From Agapetus fuscipes (taxonomy: Eukaryota; Arthropoda; Insecta; Trichoptera; Glossosomatidae): 64,000 bases of DNA. A model generated the notes under the pieces. It saw nothing but the letters and a program-made list of their open reading frames with translations, was not told the origin of the DNA and did not search any database. The stretch spans positions 4,898,001 to 4,962,000 of the forward strand of contig OX637363.1 of assembly GCA_951799405.1 (NCBI GenBank), written 5' to 3'. Of this stretch, positions 30,360 through 41,814 are shown one piece after another (within the stretch, counting starts at the first letter, position 1; each line of letters opens with the position of its first letter). The translations under genes were made by a program, and so were the position numbers.

Positions 30360-31314
30360 AATAATTAAAAAGGATGACCGGTGAATTTCAAAGAAGAATA
30401 ATGAAAGGCAGGTGCGTACTGGGTGCTACCGCTAGCATCGCCAAAAACCAGAATCTTTCAAAAAATGTTCGACTGGTGGTGCACGGTGGTATACTAGTGC
30501 CCACTCTGATGTATGGAAGTGAAGCCTGGACGGTGAGTGAAAGTGAGATTAGTAAAGTCCATACGGTAGAAATGGATTACTTAAGAAGTATGATTGGAAA
30601 AAGACGGAGTGATAGGGTGAGGAATGATTTTGTTAGAGAGGAATGCGGTGTAAGAGAAAGTGCGAAAGTAAAGATTAAAAGAAGTATACTTAGATGGTTT
30701 GGACATTTGGAGAGAAGGAATGAGGAAAGAATGACGAAGAAAGTATATGCTGCAAGAATTGATGGATGTCGTGGAAGAGGAAGACCGAGAAAGGTATGGA
30801 TGGACCAAATTTTCGAAATAGCGAGTGAATGGGATATCCAGAGTCATAATAAAAGGAGAGCTTGTATGAAAAAGGTTATGACTCTGGATGAAATGAAAGA
30901 AGTATGCAAGGACAGGAAGAAGTGGCGGCTAATCTGCAATGCTGATTTTTAATGTTGGTTTATTGGCTTACATTTTTTGCATAAGACATTTTTTACTTTT
31001 TTTGTATAGATTTATTTTTAAGGTTTTGTTGTTTTCTTGTACTTAAATGTTATTTATTACTCGTATTCCTTGACTTATAGGTTGGTATGAGGCTGACCAC
31101 CCATACTGTAAAAAATGGTTCACTTTGCCAATGTCACCCCTGTTTCAGGGAATGTCGGCAAGAGTTGCAGGGCTTATGTTCATTTGAGGTTTGGATTTTA
31201 TTTGTAAGTACACAATCAGCATTTGTAAGCGCGAACTAGACGTGTTTGTTTGTGGGCATACATTTGAGAGCTATGAATGAATATATCCTTGCAACTTAGA
31301 TTATAGATTATAGA
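30360..31314 (+). pseudogene. RTE-A LINE, longest coding copy
   Basis: A 192-residue open stretch (30374-30952) covers the post-RT part of ORF2: PTLMYGSEAWTVSESEI, DYLRSMIGKRRSDRVRNDF, LRWFGHLERRNEERMTKKVY, GRGRPRKVWMDQIFEIASEW, and DRKKWRLICNADF before the stop. The YxDD catalytic core and endonuclease are absent (5' truncation). 3' UTR, module and TTAGATTATAGA tail follow. The conserved W-FGH and GRGRPRK motifs recur at the C-terminus of RTE-type LINEs. Best intact representative of the family here. Confidence 0.88.
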
Positions 31315-31419
31315 TAACTTATCCTTATAAATCCCGCTAACTAGAGCAGAGCGTTACCTAGTATACAAACTAAACTCGTCTTGCGACATTTTCAACGTTA
31401 GCATAATATGCGACTTTTA

Positions 31420-31631
31420 ACTAATCCTAATCCAAGCTGCAAAGATATGTAACATTGGGGATTCACATTGCATGCATTCTCACAAGCAGACACGTACAAG
31501 TTCGCGCATGCACATGCCGTATGTGAACGTACAACATAAAACCAAATCTCAAGTGGACATACACCTTGCAACTCCTGCAAACATTTCCTAAAACTGGGGT
31601 GACATTAGCAAAATAAGTCAAGGAACATACA
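31420..31631 (-). repeat. RTE-A module, internally deleted
   Basis: Jumps from GACATTAGCAAAATAAG to TCAAGGAAC, losing about 50 bp near its 5' end. Confidence 0.75.
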
Positions 31632-31674
31632 CAACAAATAACATCATTATGCATGTATTAAAGATATGATGATG

Positions 31675-31965
31675 ATGACTTGATAAAGCGCCGTTTCGTG
31701 AAGATTGTCACTCCAAGGGCGCTTTCTGTGCTATCGCGTCGAAGAAGTGTGTCTTGAGGGATGTCTTGAGGTTTTCCCTGGATTTCGATGCTCGAACTTC
31801 CGGTGGCAGCTGGTTCCACGAAGAGGGACCCGCAACAGCAAACGCACGATTGCCAAACACTGTGTAGATTATAGATTGCCCAATCCTCGTCACTTCTTTT
31901 TCAGATAGAAATGCAATATTATGATAGTTGTTTAAAATCATCAATCTATTTTTTAACTCAACCAT
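31675..31965 (-). pseudogene. CR1-like LINE C-terminus
   Basis: Reverse frame encodes FGNRAFAVAGPSSWNQLPPE and LKTSLKTHFF, the hallmark end of CR1/L2-type ORF2. The 3' tail AGCGCCCTTGGAGTGACA..GGCGCTTT closes with TCATCATCAT repeats at 31669-31680. Confidence 0.82.
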
Positions 31966-32284
31966 TCGCTTTTCTTATATAATATAACAAAGCCTCTATA
32001 ATCTATATATATAAAAATGTCCACAGTAAATATCCAAGATGGCTTCACGCAATAAACTCGTATCAAACTTTTTAAAACTTAACACTTAAATCATCTGCCG
32101 TTTGTTATATTCAAGTCATCCAACTTTTTGTGTTACCGCCATGCAAAACCCAGCCAACTCGGATACGCCAATGTATCATTTCTGCAAAGGGCGTAACCGA
32201 AAACCACTTTTATTTTGCACAGAAAAAAAATCGTGTTGTTTGACTATGTAGGAATGTAGGAATAGTTTACTATGGGAATGAATT

Positions 32285-32380
32285 GAAAGAGGTATGTCAG
32301 GATAAGAAAAATGTAGGCAGCTCTGCAGAGGCTCTGGACACCCCTAGCGGAATGGCGACAGGGACACAGTTACAGTTGCT
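32285..32380 (+). repeat. LINE family B, 3' tip
   Basis: GAATTGAAAGAGGTATGTCAGG, GGCAGCTCTGCAGAGGCTCTGG and tail CACAGTTACAGTTG. 31966-32284 is unassigned. Confidence 0.75.
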
Positions 32381-32431
32381 GTATATTTATTATTATTTTT
32401 TCTATTATTTTCTATATCCTTTTTTATATTT

Positions 32432-32935
32432 TCGACCGGCCGTAGTCCAGTGGTAACACTTCGGACTGGTTAATGAAAGGTTGTCGGTTCGAATCCCGGC
32501 GGAGCACAAAAAAATATACCATTTATATTTTCAAATTTGCTCTTCGCTGGGTTGAAAAATTCATAAACCTTTACCAATGACCGGTCACCAAAGGTCCATC
32601 CAGCCTTACTTAGTGGGTCTTGCTTGAGAATTGGCGCTTTGTAGCGACGACGACCAAGCTCGTAAAAAGGTCGATAGCTCAATTGGTAGAATGCTTGCAT
32701 TCCATGCCGAGAGCAAGGGTTCGATCTCAAGGCTTACTCAGCCTTCACAAAAAATAAGAACCAGCCCCTCCGGGAGCTGGGAATTCCCCACTTCAACTGA
32801 AATTAGTTGGTGTGAGGCCGGCCCCCTTAGCCGTAAAAATAAATAGGTCCCGAATCGCCACATGCTACCCCTTCGGGGATTACGCAGGCAAGAAGTTACA
32901 CTATATGTGTAGCTTAGTTGCGTTTTTTGCATTGC
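32432..32935 (+). mobile_element. SINE-B/SINE-A heterodimer
   Basis: SINE-B head CCGGCCGTAGTCCAGTGG, body to GACCAAGCTCGTAAAAAGG, then directly the SINE-A head TCGATAGCTCAATTGGTAG and body to GTGTAGCTTAGTTGCG. Two tRNA-like heads in the same orientation within ~500 bp. Confidence 0.85.
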
Positions 32936-33013
32936 CAAAAACTTGTAGGTATACATTAAATGATTAAATTTTAATTTTAAGTCCTCGATGGATGGCATAT
33001 AGTCCATCTTGAA

Positions 33014-33450
33014 TCACCGGTCCCTATTCTAGTGGTTAGCACTTCAGACTCGTAAATGGAAGGTAGTAAGCTCGAATCCCGGCATAGCACAAAAAATATA
33101 CCATTGACATTTGCAATCATGTTCTTCGCTGGGTTGAAAAATTCATATACCTGTACCAAAGACCGATCACCAACGGCTCCTCCAGCCTTGCAGAAACTGA
33201 GTCCTGCTTGAGAATTGTTTTGTTTCCTTGAGTTTGTATGAGGCTGACCACCCACACTGTAAAAATAGGTTCACTTTGCCAGCGTCACCCCTATTTCAGG
33301 ATAGAGTTGTGGAGTTTAGTTCATTAGAGACTTTGGTTTTTATTTTGTGAGTGCACATGCTGTATGTATAAGTGCGAACTTACACGTGACGCTTGTGAGC
33401 GTGCATTGTGTATCAATCTTAAACGCCAATGTGCAACTTGGATGTATAGT
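33014..33450 (+). repeat. SINE-B followed by RTE-A module
   Basis: SINE-B 33014-33220 stops at GCTTGAGAATTG. The module starts at CCTTGAGTTTGTATGAGGC and runs to about 33450 with decayed tail. Confidence 0.75.
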
Positions 33451-33600
33451 TCATTATTAAGGTACGCTTCTGACTTTTTAAGGTTTTCGTTCTAGCAGTT
33501 CGGTTCAACTTTTTTTTTCACATTTTTCCTTCAATATAGCGAAGTGACTTTTTTGTAGTGAGGTACGTAGTGTTATCATGTAGCCTCTTTTAGGTTTTAA

Positions 33601-34030
33601 CATGTTTCCTTAACTTATATGTTGCTGTGCGGCTGGTCGGCTAGATATTTACTGAAAGTTTAACGTTTATAAATGAATAATTTAACTTGTGTAAATAAAA
33701 AGTTCCTTGACTTATAGGTTCGTATGCGGCTGACCACCCATGCTATAAAAAATGGTTCACTTTGACAACATCACCCCTGTTTCAGGGAAGGTTGGCAAGA
33801 GTTGCAGGGCTTGTGTTCATTCGAGATTGGGTTTTTACGTTGTAAGTCCACATGCAGCATGTGCAAGAGCAAACTTATACGAGTCTGCTTGTGAAAATCC
33901 AAACGTCAAATGAACATACACCCTGAAACTCTTCCGAACTTCCCTGGAATAGGGGTGACATTGGCAAAGTGAACCATTTTTTCTGGTTGGTCAGCCGCTT
34001 ACTAACCTATAGATAAGTCAAGGAACTTTT
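33601..34030. repeat. RTE-A modules in opposite orientations
   Basis: A + tip (33605-33640), a + copy (33701-33895) and a - copy (33898-34030) abut. The +/- junction lies at GTGAAAATCC|AAACGTC, so the DNA could fold over about 110 bp. 33451-33600 and 34031-34553 hold nothing recognised. Confidence 0.7.
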
Positions 34031-34553
34031 TATTTAAATAAGTTAAATTATCCAATTATTAATGAAATTTTCAGTAAATATCTAGCCGTGATTTATATTT
34101 CTCAGCCTGTTCGTTACAATAACTGTATTTGTATTTTATCATGCATCTTAGATTACAGATGGATCGATATCGCAGATAAGAAATCTTTATCTGTCATGTT
34201 AACAGCTGGTCTTTTGTTGCAACGGCCGGCCGCCCGCCGAAAGTCTTTTGTGAAAATCATTTTTATTTGCCAACTCTATAAAGTGAGTAGCTGGCAGCTC
34301 GTATTGTTGTTATCTTTGGGTTTTATTTAGTGGAGTATCGAGGCACGCGACAAACTGTAGAATACCGAAAAAAAAATACAGAAAAAAATGACGTCAGATG
34401 TTTCCCGTTTTAATATTATTATAACAGTAAAACCTCGGCTGTCGTTCGTAATCCTGAAATCGTAAACCAAAGCATTAATCATTTACTATGTCAGTATTTA
34501 AGGGTTTGATGATTTTTTGAGCACTGTAATAAATGGCTCACAGGTTCTATGGT

Positions 34554-34945
34554 TGGACCGGTCCGTAGTCCAGTGGCAACACTTCGGACTCGTTAATGGA
34601 AGGTTTGGGTTCGAATCAACAAAAAATATAGGTACCGTTTGTATGGGGTAGAGGCGCGGTATTTGGAACCGGACAACGTTGGTTCGAATCTTGCGACTGG
34701 CCCACTTGGCCATAACTTCGACTTTGGTTCAACAGATGCCGTTGCATGCACACAAGCTTCTGCTTTCGCATGAAGATAACTGGCCAGGCAAAATAGGTTG
34801 GTGTATTGCATTCCTTTCCACTATGTAAATGGTATATTTAAAGAAAATATAAATGGTATATTTTTTGTGTTCCGCCGGGATTCGAACCCACACCCTTCCA
34901 TTTACGAGTCAGAAGTGTTTACCCCTAGATTACGGACCGGTCAAT
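34554..34945. repeat. SINE-B, SINE-C, SINE-B cluster
   Basis: + SINE-B head 34554-34625, + SINE-C 34630-34825 (GTTCGAATCTTGCGACTGGC to GTGTATTGCATTCC), - SINE-B 34840-34945 with head AGACTTACGGACCGG-like at right. Confidence 0.78.
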
Positions 34946-35846
34946 GATGGGATGATTGGAAGTATGTCTGAGAATATTCATCACAAAAAAGTTGGTTCAA
35001 AAGTACGAATTTTTAGTGCACAAAAATTCGTGCTCGTATATCGAAGCGAACTAGTGTCGAGGTTTCAAAATAATGTCAGATGTTTTGCCAAGTACATACG
35101 TATATAGGTTACGTATAATATGTAGTGTGTATGTGTTGGAAGCAGATGTTGAAGCAAATGAATGAAAGGTGTAACTTTTGGTAGCGGACAACCTTTTCTC
35201 GTAAATGTGACAAAAAATATTCTTTTACATTAATTTTTACCTCATCGTTTCGCACGTTTAATAATAAAGAGCAATAACTCAAAAAACATTAATTTTGGGA
35301 AATCTCGTTTGAAGTTCAGACAACCAGTACAACTTGTATAAGGGATGAAAAAGGCGACCGATGTTTTATCTCGGTCATATTCGTCCAAATTGAACGGCTG
35401 TCGCATTCTACCTATTCTTCTCGCATTGTTCTTGCGTTTTATTACAAAATCTCGATTTTCCCAATTTTCGAGTTATTTCTCTTTATTATTAAGCGTGCGG
35501 TTTATTGAAATCTACGATTTAATCAGGCTGCACATTCGGTTAAAAATATGAGTTCCACAATCCAGGTTGATACACAATTATGTACTTTAGGAGAAAATCT
35601 GAACCTCGCATGAATACAAGCTTTTCAATTTTGAAACTTCTTCCAAATGTAATATTTAGTTTTGAAAGTTTTATAAACAGAATGTAAAAAAATTCAAAGA
35701 GTTTTTTTTATGATTATCAAAAATATAATTTTTCTCTAAATTTCTCTACGTATCTTGATACCGTTCATGCCTTCTAATCTACAATCCATTTTTTTTACAA
35801 TGGGTGTAGCTAAAATATCATAACCTAAATATAGAAAGATAGATAT
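34946..35846. other. Unassigned AT-rich stretch
   Basis: No repeat, splice-linked frame or RNA gene recognised. The longest frames (35345-35551, 34853-35107) lack coding bias. Confidence 0.5.
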
Positions 35847-36056
35847 AAAATATGGTTCACTTTGCCAATGCCACCCCTGTTTTAGGGAAGGTCGGCAAGA
35901 GTTGCAGGGCTTATGTTCATTTGAGATTGGGTTTTTATATTGTAAGTCCACATGCGGCATGTGTTAGCGCGAACTTATACGTGTCTGCTTGTGGGAATGC
36001 ATTTTATATAAATCTCAAATTATATACTATATCCTTGCAACTTAGATTTAGATAGA
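35847..36056 (+). repeat. RTE-A module, 5'-truncated
   Basis: Starts at ATGGTTCACTTTGCCAATGC, tail TTAGATTTAGATAGATA. Confidence 0.85.
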
Positions 36057-36262
36057 TAAAGAGCGGATTCTATCCAGAGTGTCATAAAAAGATAGCTTAA
36101 ACATTCAAATTCGCAACATTTATTTGAAAGGTTTTTTTTTCAAACTGAAGTATGGGCTTGGATTTGTATAATTTGTATGTTAAAACCAGCCCTTAATATC
36201 ATGGACCTGAATAACTCCGGAAAAAAATTAAGTTCTTTTTTCAAAGGTTGTCGATCTCTGCG

Positions 36263-36326
36263 GTTGCCATGCAACGCGCCCGTCGCCTAGCAACAAAGGG
36301 CCGCCATATTGCAGTCGCGCGGGAAA
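36263..36326. promoter_or_regulatory. X-box pair with YY1- and E2F-like sites
   Basis: Two RFX X-box-like palindromes 6 bp apart, GTTGCCATGCAAC (36263-36275) and GTCGCCTAGCAAC (36282-36294). Then comes GCCGCCATATTG (YY1-like) and CGCGCGGGAAA (E2F-like) within 32 bp. The density resembles a TATA-less promoter; no adjoining gene is visible, and the 36057-36660 interval is otherwise unassigned. Confidence 0.4.
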
Positions 36327-36663
36327 TTATAAAAACTTCCAGATTTCACGATAGCCATGCCATTACAATTTTGTTTATTTTTGTATAATACATAGCGAAT
36401 CGACGCACAAACCCTTCACGCCGAAAGCTCTAAACGGATTCCGAGACAAAAATGAACAAATCACACTAAACAAACCAAGAATCAATGTATTTCTAGGCGG
36501 GAAAACGTCACACTTGAATGTGATCAAGGTCCTTTGCAATCAAAACCAAAATATTCGTTTGCCTTTTCCCTGGCAACCCGGCCGCGTGACGACACTATTG
36601 TATTGTTTATGAGAATTACTCCGAGTCTATTTTATCTTCTTTTTATTTGTGGCGGTAGAGCAG

Positions 36664-37085
36664 GTCTATTCTATAATCTATAATCTAAGCTGGAAAGATA
36701 TGTTAACATTTAAGAGCCCGTTCCCACTTGTCGGGTGTCGGATCCGTATATTAATCGGAGGTTCCAGTGGCAGAACTTTTCGGACAAAATCGGTTTCCGA
36801 TAAGTGCGAATAGCTTCATACATAATGTTCTGCCACTGGAACCTCCGATTAATATACGGATCCGACTCCCGACAAGGGGGAACGAGCTCTATGGCGCACA
36901 TGAAATGCATGCTCACATACAGGCACATGCAGGTTCGCGCCAACACATTCTGCATGTGTGCATACAAATAAATAAAACCTTGCAGCTCCTGCCGCCTTTC
37001 CCTGAAACCGGGATGGCATTGGCAAAAGTGAACCAATTTGTACAGCACGGGGGATCAGCCTCATACCAACCTATCAGTAAAGGAG
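36664..37085 (-). repeat. RTE-A module split by MITE
   Basis: Tail portion 36664-36712, then MITE, then 36891-37085 ending ACCAACCTATCAGTAAAGG. Confidence 0.8.
36713..36890. mobile_element. MITE, Harbinger-like ends
   Basis: Long inverted arms: AGAGCCCGTTCCCACTTGTC on the left, GACAAGGGGGAACGAGCTCT on the right, continuing through GTCGGATCCGTATATTAATC. Flanks TA(A)/TAT are compatible with a short TA-rich duplication. Classification as PIF/Harbinger is inference. Confidence 0.75.
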
Positions 37086-37169
37086 CTGTTAACGCCCATA
37101 TAATAACTTACGATAAATAGGTTTATTTTGTATTAAAATTTGCGAAAAAAAAACAATAGATTCTGAAAA

Positions 37170-37440
37170 ATGATAAACCATTTCGGACTCGTATTCGGAA
37201 TATAGTGGTTTGGATTCACGGTGAAGAGCAAAAAAAAAACATTTGATTTCTCGAATAATATGCTCTCAGCTGGGTTGAAAAAAGTCACCTGTCTTTCCAA
37301 AAGATCGGTCACCAAAGGTCTACCAGCTTTACAGAAAATGGGCCTTTCTTGTAAATTCGCGCTTTCTATAATGAAAACCAAGCTCGCAGAGAGTTCTTGA
37401 GGTGTGATTCACACAAACACAGCGCTCACCAAATAAATAA
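37170..37440 (+). repeat. SINE-B copy with CR1-like tail
   Basis: Decayed head, body AGCTGGGTTGAAAA, and tail AGAGTTCTTGAGGTGTGATTC..CAGCGCTCACCAAATAAATA. Confidence 0.75.
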
Positions 37441-37490
37441 TCGAAATTGTGAAATAGTTACATTCCATAGTAGGTACCTATCGGTGCTAT

Positions 37491-37717
37491 TCTTAGACAT
37501 TTTAGATGCCCGTTGAGCCCACGCTTTGACAAACTAATGATGAATTTGTATGAAGATCTTTTAATACAAGATGGCCGCAAGTAAACAGCTGATTAGTCTT
37601 CATACAAATATTACCAAAATTCGATAGAAAAGAATGACCGTGGTGATGGAACTTCCAGCCCAGGCATCATTAGTTTGTCAAAGCGTGGGCTCAACGGACG
37701 ACTAAAATGTCTAAGTA
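37491..37717. repeat. Inverted repeat enclosing part of FB1
   Basis: CTTAGACATTTTAGATGCCC..CACGCTTTGACAAACTAATG is repeated inverted at 37667-37717. The centre is an FB1 lacking its left arm (37538-37662). Confidence 0.75.
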
Positions 37718-38135
37718 TACGTATGTGTAAAAGGTTTTCGCTGATATCTGTAAAAAAATCCAATGAAAATTGTAAGCCCCAAGCCACAACGCTTAACATC
37801 CAATTTTGCGCTTGATTTGAAATCCATGCGGTATTCGCACATCCACTCAGATATTGAAATCAAATCGAATCATCAACAATTTTATGGAAAAAAAATCAAA
37901 ATCGGCAATAAAAAACTTGTCGAAATAGGTGATGCAAAAATCTGTAATCTAAGTTGCTACGAGTAGAAAATAAGCTTTTGTAAAAAACGGAAGGATTTTT
38001 TATTTGTGAGAATCACACATCAAGAGCGCGCTCTGTGTGCATGTTCCTTGCTTTTCAGCTGCAATTTTGCACGTAAGACCCTATCGCTGTAAGCCTGGAT
38101 GGAACAATGTGTCATGGTATAAGTAAATTAATTGT

Positions 38136-38440
38136 CCGGTCGATAGCTCAGTTGGTAGAGCTCGGGTTCGAATCAAACCGAGGGTGTCAGAAATGATTTC
38201 CCGTTTCGGTGTTTATTTCAAAACCTAAAATAAAATACCGGCAAGGTTTACTCAGCCTGTACAAGAAATGAGTACCAGCCCTCTCGGGAGCTGGAAAACC
38301 ACCACTTCAATTGAAGTGGTTGGCGTAAGGCCGGTCCCCTTACCTGTAAAAATAAATAGGTTCAACTCGCCACATGCGACGCCTTCGGGGATAACGCGGC
38401 ACGAAGTTACACTATGTGTGTAGCTTAGTGTTTTTTCTTT
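38136..38440 (+). repeat. SINE-A copy with short head deletion
   Basis: GTCGATAGCTCAGTTGGTAG passes straight to AGCTCGGGTTCGAATC; full body and 3' end GTGTGTAGCTTAG. Confidence 0.85.
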
Positions 38441-38449
38441 TAGTCAATT

Positions 38450-38560
38450 ACAATTTTTGTGCTCCGCTGGGGATTGAACGCATAACCTTCAAATAACGAA
38501 TCTGTAGCGTTAAAACCACTAGACTACCAGTAACAGAGTTACTGACCGGACCATAACTAG
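38450..38560 (-). repeat. SINE-B head fragment
   Basis: TGTGCTCCGCTGGGGATTGAACGC and ACCACTAGACTACCAG. 38561-39245 is unassigned. Confidence 0.65.
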
Positions 38561-39245
38561 ATATACCTTTTTCAAATTAGTTTTTTTCTGTCAGCGTACA
38601 ATGTGTAATTTTAAATTGTCAGAATTTTATTGATTATCCTCGATGTAAAATTGTAAACGTCATAATGGTAGAGTGACAGATGTGCCGGCCATCTTTTAAA
38701 AATGGCGGTTAGCTCGTCCTTTGTGTACCAACTGCTTAATAATAAATAATTGTTTTTTTTTGTGTGCGCTGTGTCTATGGCCTTTCAAAACATTTTTTTT
38801 TCTAAGCTGTAAGCATGCGTATCTAACTGGATTAATGTCAGTGAAATTTGATAAAAGAATGGTAAATTTTGATATTACATAATACGTTGTACATAAGTGA
38901 GTCTATTACGGCTCATTCTGTAGAGATAGTATTCCATCTTACCATATCGACGGTTAAAAGGAAGTATAAGCGACGTTTTGGTCAAAATGAGTAACGAATG
39001 CTATCCTACTTAAAATTTTCCTCTCTTTGCTTTCTAATGCGCAATATCCCACAGCTCTACGATGATTTTTTTGGTGTTTTCGCGTTTTCGAAGTATGGTT
39101 TTGGTGTAACTGATAAGATTTTGGCCTTTTTTGCCCTAAAGGCGCTTGTGACAAAAAAAATCGTTAAACCACATATGTAAATAGGAATGCCAATAAATGC
39201 TTGAATATTTTAAATTTTAGAGCTGTTTTGATTTTAGCGATATGA

Positions 39246-39680
39246 TAATATGAAATTAATCTCTGAAATAGCGAATGAATGGGATATCCAGAGTCATAAC
39301 AAAAGGAGGACTTGTATGAAAAAGGTTATGACTCTGGATGAAATGAAAGAAGTATGCAAGGACAGGAAGAAGTGGCGGCTAATCTGCAATGTTTTTAAGG
39401 TTTTGTTCTTTTTTATATTTGAATGTAATTTATTATTCGTATTCCTTGACTTATAGGTTGGTATGAGGCTAACCACCCATACTGTAAAAAATGGCTCACT
39501 TTGCCAATGTCACCCCTGTGTCAGGGAAGGTCGGCAAAAGTTGTGGGGCTTATGCTCATTGGAGGTTTGGATTTTATGTTCACATTCAGCATTTGTAAGC
39601 GCGAACTACACGTGTTGGTTTGTAGGCATACATCTGAGAGCTTTAAATGAATATATCATTGCAACTTAGATTATAGATTA
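39246..39680 (+). pseudogene. RTE-A LINE 3' end
   Basis: Encodes EIANEWDIQSHNKRRTCMKK and CKDRKKWRLICN, then module and TTAGATTATAG tail. Confidence 0.85.
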
Positions 39681-40427
39681 TATTATTTTTATATTATTAT
39701 ATAAAAAATAAATAAGTTAACCTTTTTATATCTTGTATTCCACAGACTTTTATGTGGTCTTCCAGCTGGACGTTGACCAATATTCTTCTCATAATAATCT
39801 ACGGTGTGACTGAGTCCATCATAGTTGATTCTGAAAACAATGTCTCGCATTTATCAAGTAATTTTTAGAGGTTTCATATCAAGTTTTAATAGCTTTGGGG
39901 CCATCGTAATTTTTTACTTTCCCGTCGTCACCAAATTTAATGAAATAATATGTGCGTCATTGCTTTATCTGGGGAGCGTGTATTGCTATGGCGATAACGG
40001 TCATATTGCGAAATGGCATCCCCATTCAATTGCGTGCATAACTTACAAACATAAAAAATAACAAGGGACGATGCAATAAAATAAAACTGCCCAGTTGTGT
40101 GAAAATTGGAATGCTTTTTTTGTATTTTTTTTTATGTTTCCAATACACATATATATTATATATTGAACCGTTTTCACGTCCTAACTCAGTTGATTGCTAC
40201 CTTTTCCGCTTAACAAATATTTACTATCGACAAAATGACGCATCCCCTGTCATCTTCTTCTTTTAGTGCCACTTCTATCGAAGATCGGCGACCATCATGG
40301 CAATTGTGAACTTGAATTCTACAGCTTCTTTTATAAAGCCAAAGATCCATGGTTCAAAGTCCTGGGATGACGTCAGGCCGCAGTGCAGTAATGTTCATCG
40401 GAAAGTAGTGCGTTCGATTCTCAGCGG
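39681..40427. other. Unassigned stretch
   Basis: No recognised element. The frame 39825-40061 has no family motif. A GATCGGCGACCATCATGGCA segment (about 40283) looks like old repeat debris. Confidence 0.4.
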
Positions 40428-40780
40428 ATATAACCTAAATCTGCCGTTTTTGTTTCTTACACTTTATGGTCTTAGCAAAAGAGTTACAGGAATGAAAAAA
40501 ATCATGCATGTTTATTATTTTTTATCTTAATTATATAGTTTGAACTAAATCCACCACAAAAAAATATTTAAAAAAATACACGTTTTTTTTTACATTTTTA
40601 GCTACTTTTTCGTGTGTGCTATATTTTGGAAATATTTTTTTTCTTTTTAATTACAGAACTATACATTGTTTAGTGAATTTTTTTTTATTTTTATAATGTC
40701 AATAGTTTTTGAGTAAATATGGAAAAACTGTGTTCTTTGATTTAATTAAAATTTAATTCATGTAAGTAGTTTCAGTCGCT
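40428..40780 (+). repeat. Unknown dispersed repeat, copy 1
   Basis: Colinear with 57323-57690: CTAAATCTGCCGTTTTTGTT, TTTTTCGTGTGTGCT, ACAGAACTATACATTGTTTA, TTGAGTAAATATGGAAAAAC. No terminal repeat or frame. Confidence 0.75.
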
Positions 40781-40794
40781 TTTGTGTAGTGTAT

Positions 40795-40945
40795 GCTTTT
40801 CGCTGGGTTGAAAAATTCCTCAGTCTTGACCCTACTCAATGGGCTTTTTAAGGACTGATCTTGCTTGTGATTTGGCGCTTTCTATTGCAGCGACAAGTCT
40901 CGCAAAGAAGATTCGGAAAATAAACAAAGCTCACCAAATAAATAA
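40795..40945 (+). repeat. SINE-B 3' half
   Basis: TTTTCGCTGGGTTGAAAAATTC to AGCTCACCAAATAAATAAT. 40946-41478 holds nothing recognised. Confidence 0.75.
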
Positions 40946-41478
40946 TAAAAAACATACGTTTTATATTCCAAAAAGGTTGGCTAGGAATTCTGCAGTAATA
41001 TTAAAATTTTATTGCTTATAATATCTTTATTTTTGTATTTCCGCTAGCAGGAAGTGACAAATATATAAAAGTAATTGATGCTAAAATAAGTTACCATATT
41101 ATGGAGTCCGCACATTCGCCATGGGTAAAAAAATTGTGACGTCACTCGTTCGTGTTGCTAGGACAAAGATTATTTATCGTATGCTTTTATTGGTTTCCAA
41201 AAATGGTATGATATCGCCTCGCCGAGAAAAATCAAATTTGGAAAATCCGTGCCGAAATCATTCCAATGATTTGTTTTGCGATTTAAATTTTGAAAAGTTT
41301 TCCAACCATAGATAAGGGTCAAACTGAGGGAAAGAAGAAACCATAAATGAAAAGCTTAGAAGTGTCTGTCAGATTTTTGGACAAAAAACACTTTACTCTT
41401 TTATCCGCTACTATTTTGGTACAAACTGTCGTTCAGCGTGCTGGGTATTTAGTGCCTCTTGTAGATTTTTTTAAATTC

Positions 41479-41660
41479 ACCAGGGCTGGAAGTCTCATCA
41501 CCACGGTAATTCTTACCTACCGAATATTTTTAATATTTGTATGAAGACTAATCAGCTGTTCACTTGCGGCCATCTTGGATTGCGAGGTCTTTACCGATCA
41601 AAATTACCGATATTCGGTAGGTAAGAATTACCGTGGGGATGAGACTTCCAGCACTGGTAG
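41479..41660. mobile_element. FB1 MITE, complete
   Basis: CAGGGCTGGAAGTCTCATCA at left, TGATGAGACTTCCAGC-like at right; core GCGGCCATCTTGGATTG. Confidence 0.88.
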
Positions 41661-41814
41661 TATTCAAACCATTTTTTGACTCAAAAAATATTTTTACGGA
41701 CTTGGGCCATATTTCAGTTATTTGCCTAGGCATAGGTAGGCATAAATTTTTTAATTTTAAGTTGATTGAATTTAAGTTTATTTTATTCGACTTTTTCGTA
41801 TTCGATGATTTTTT

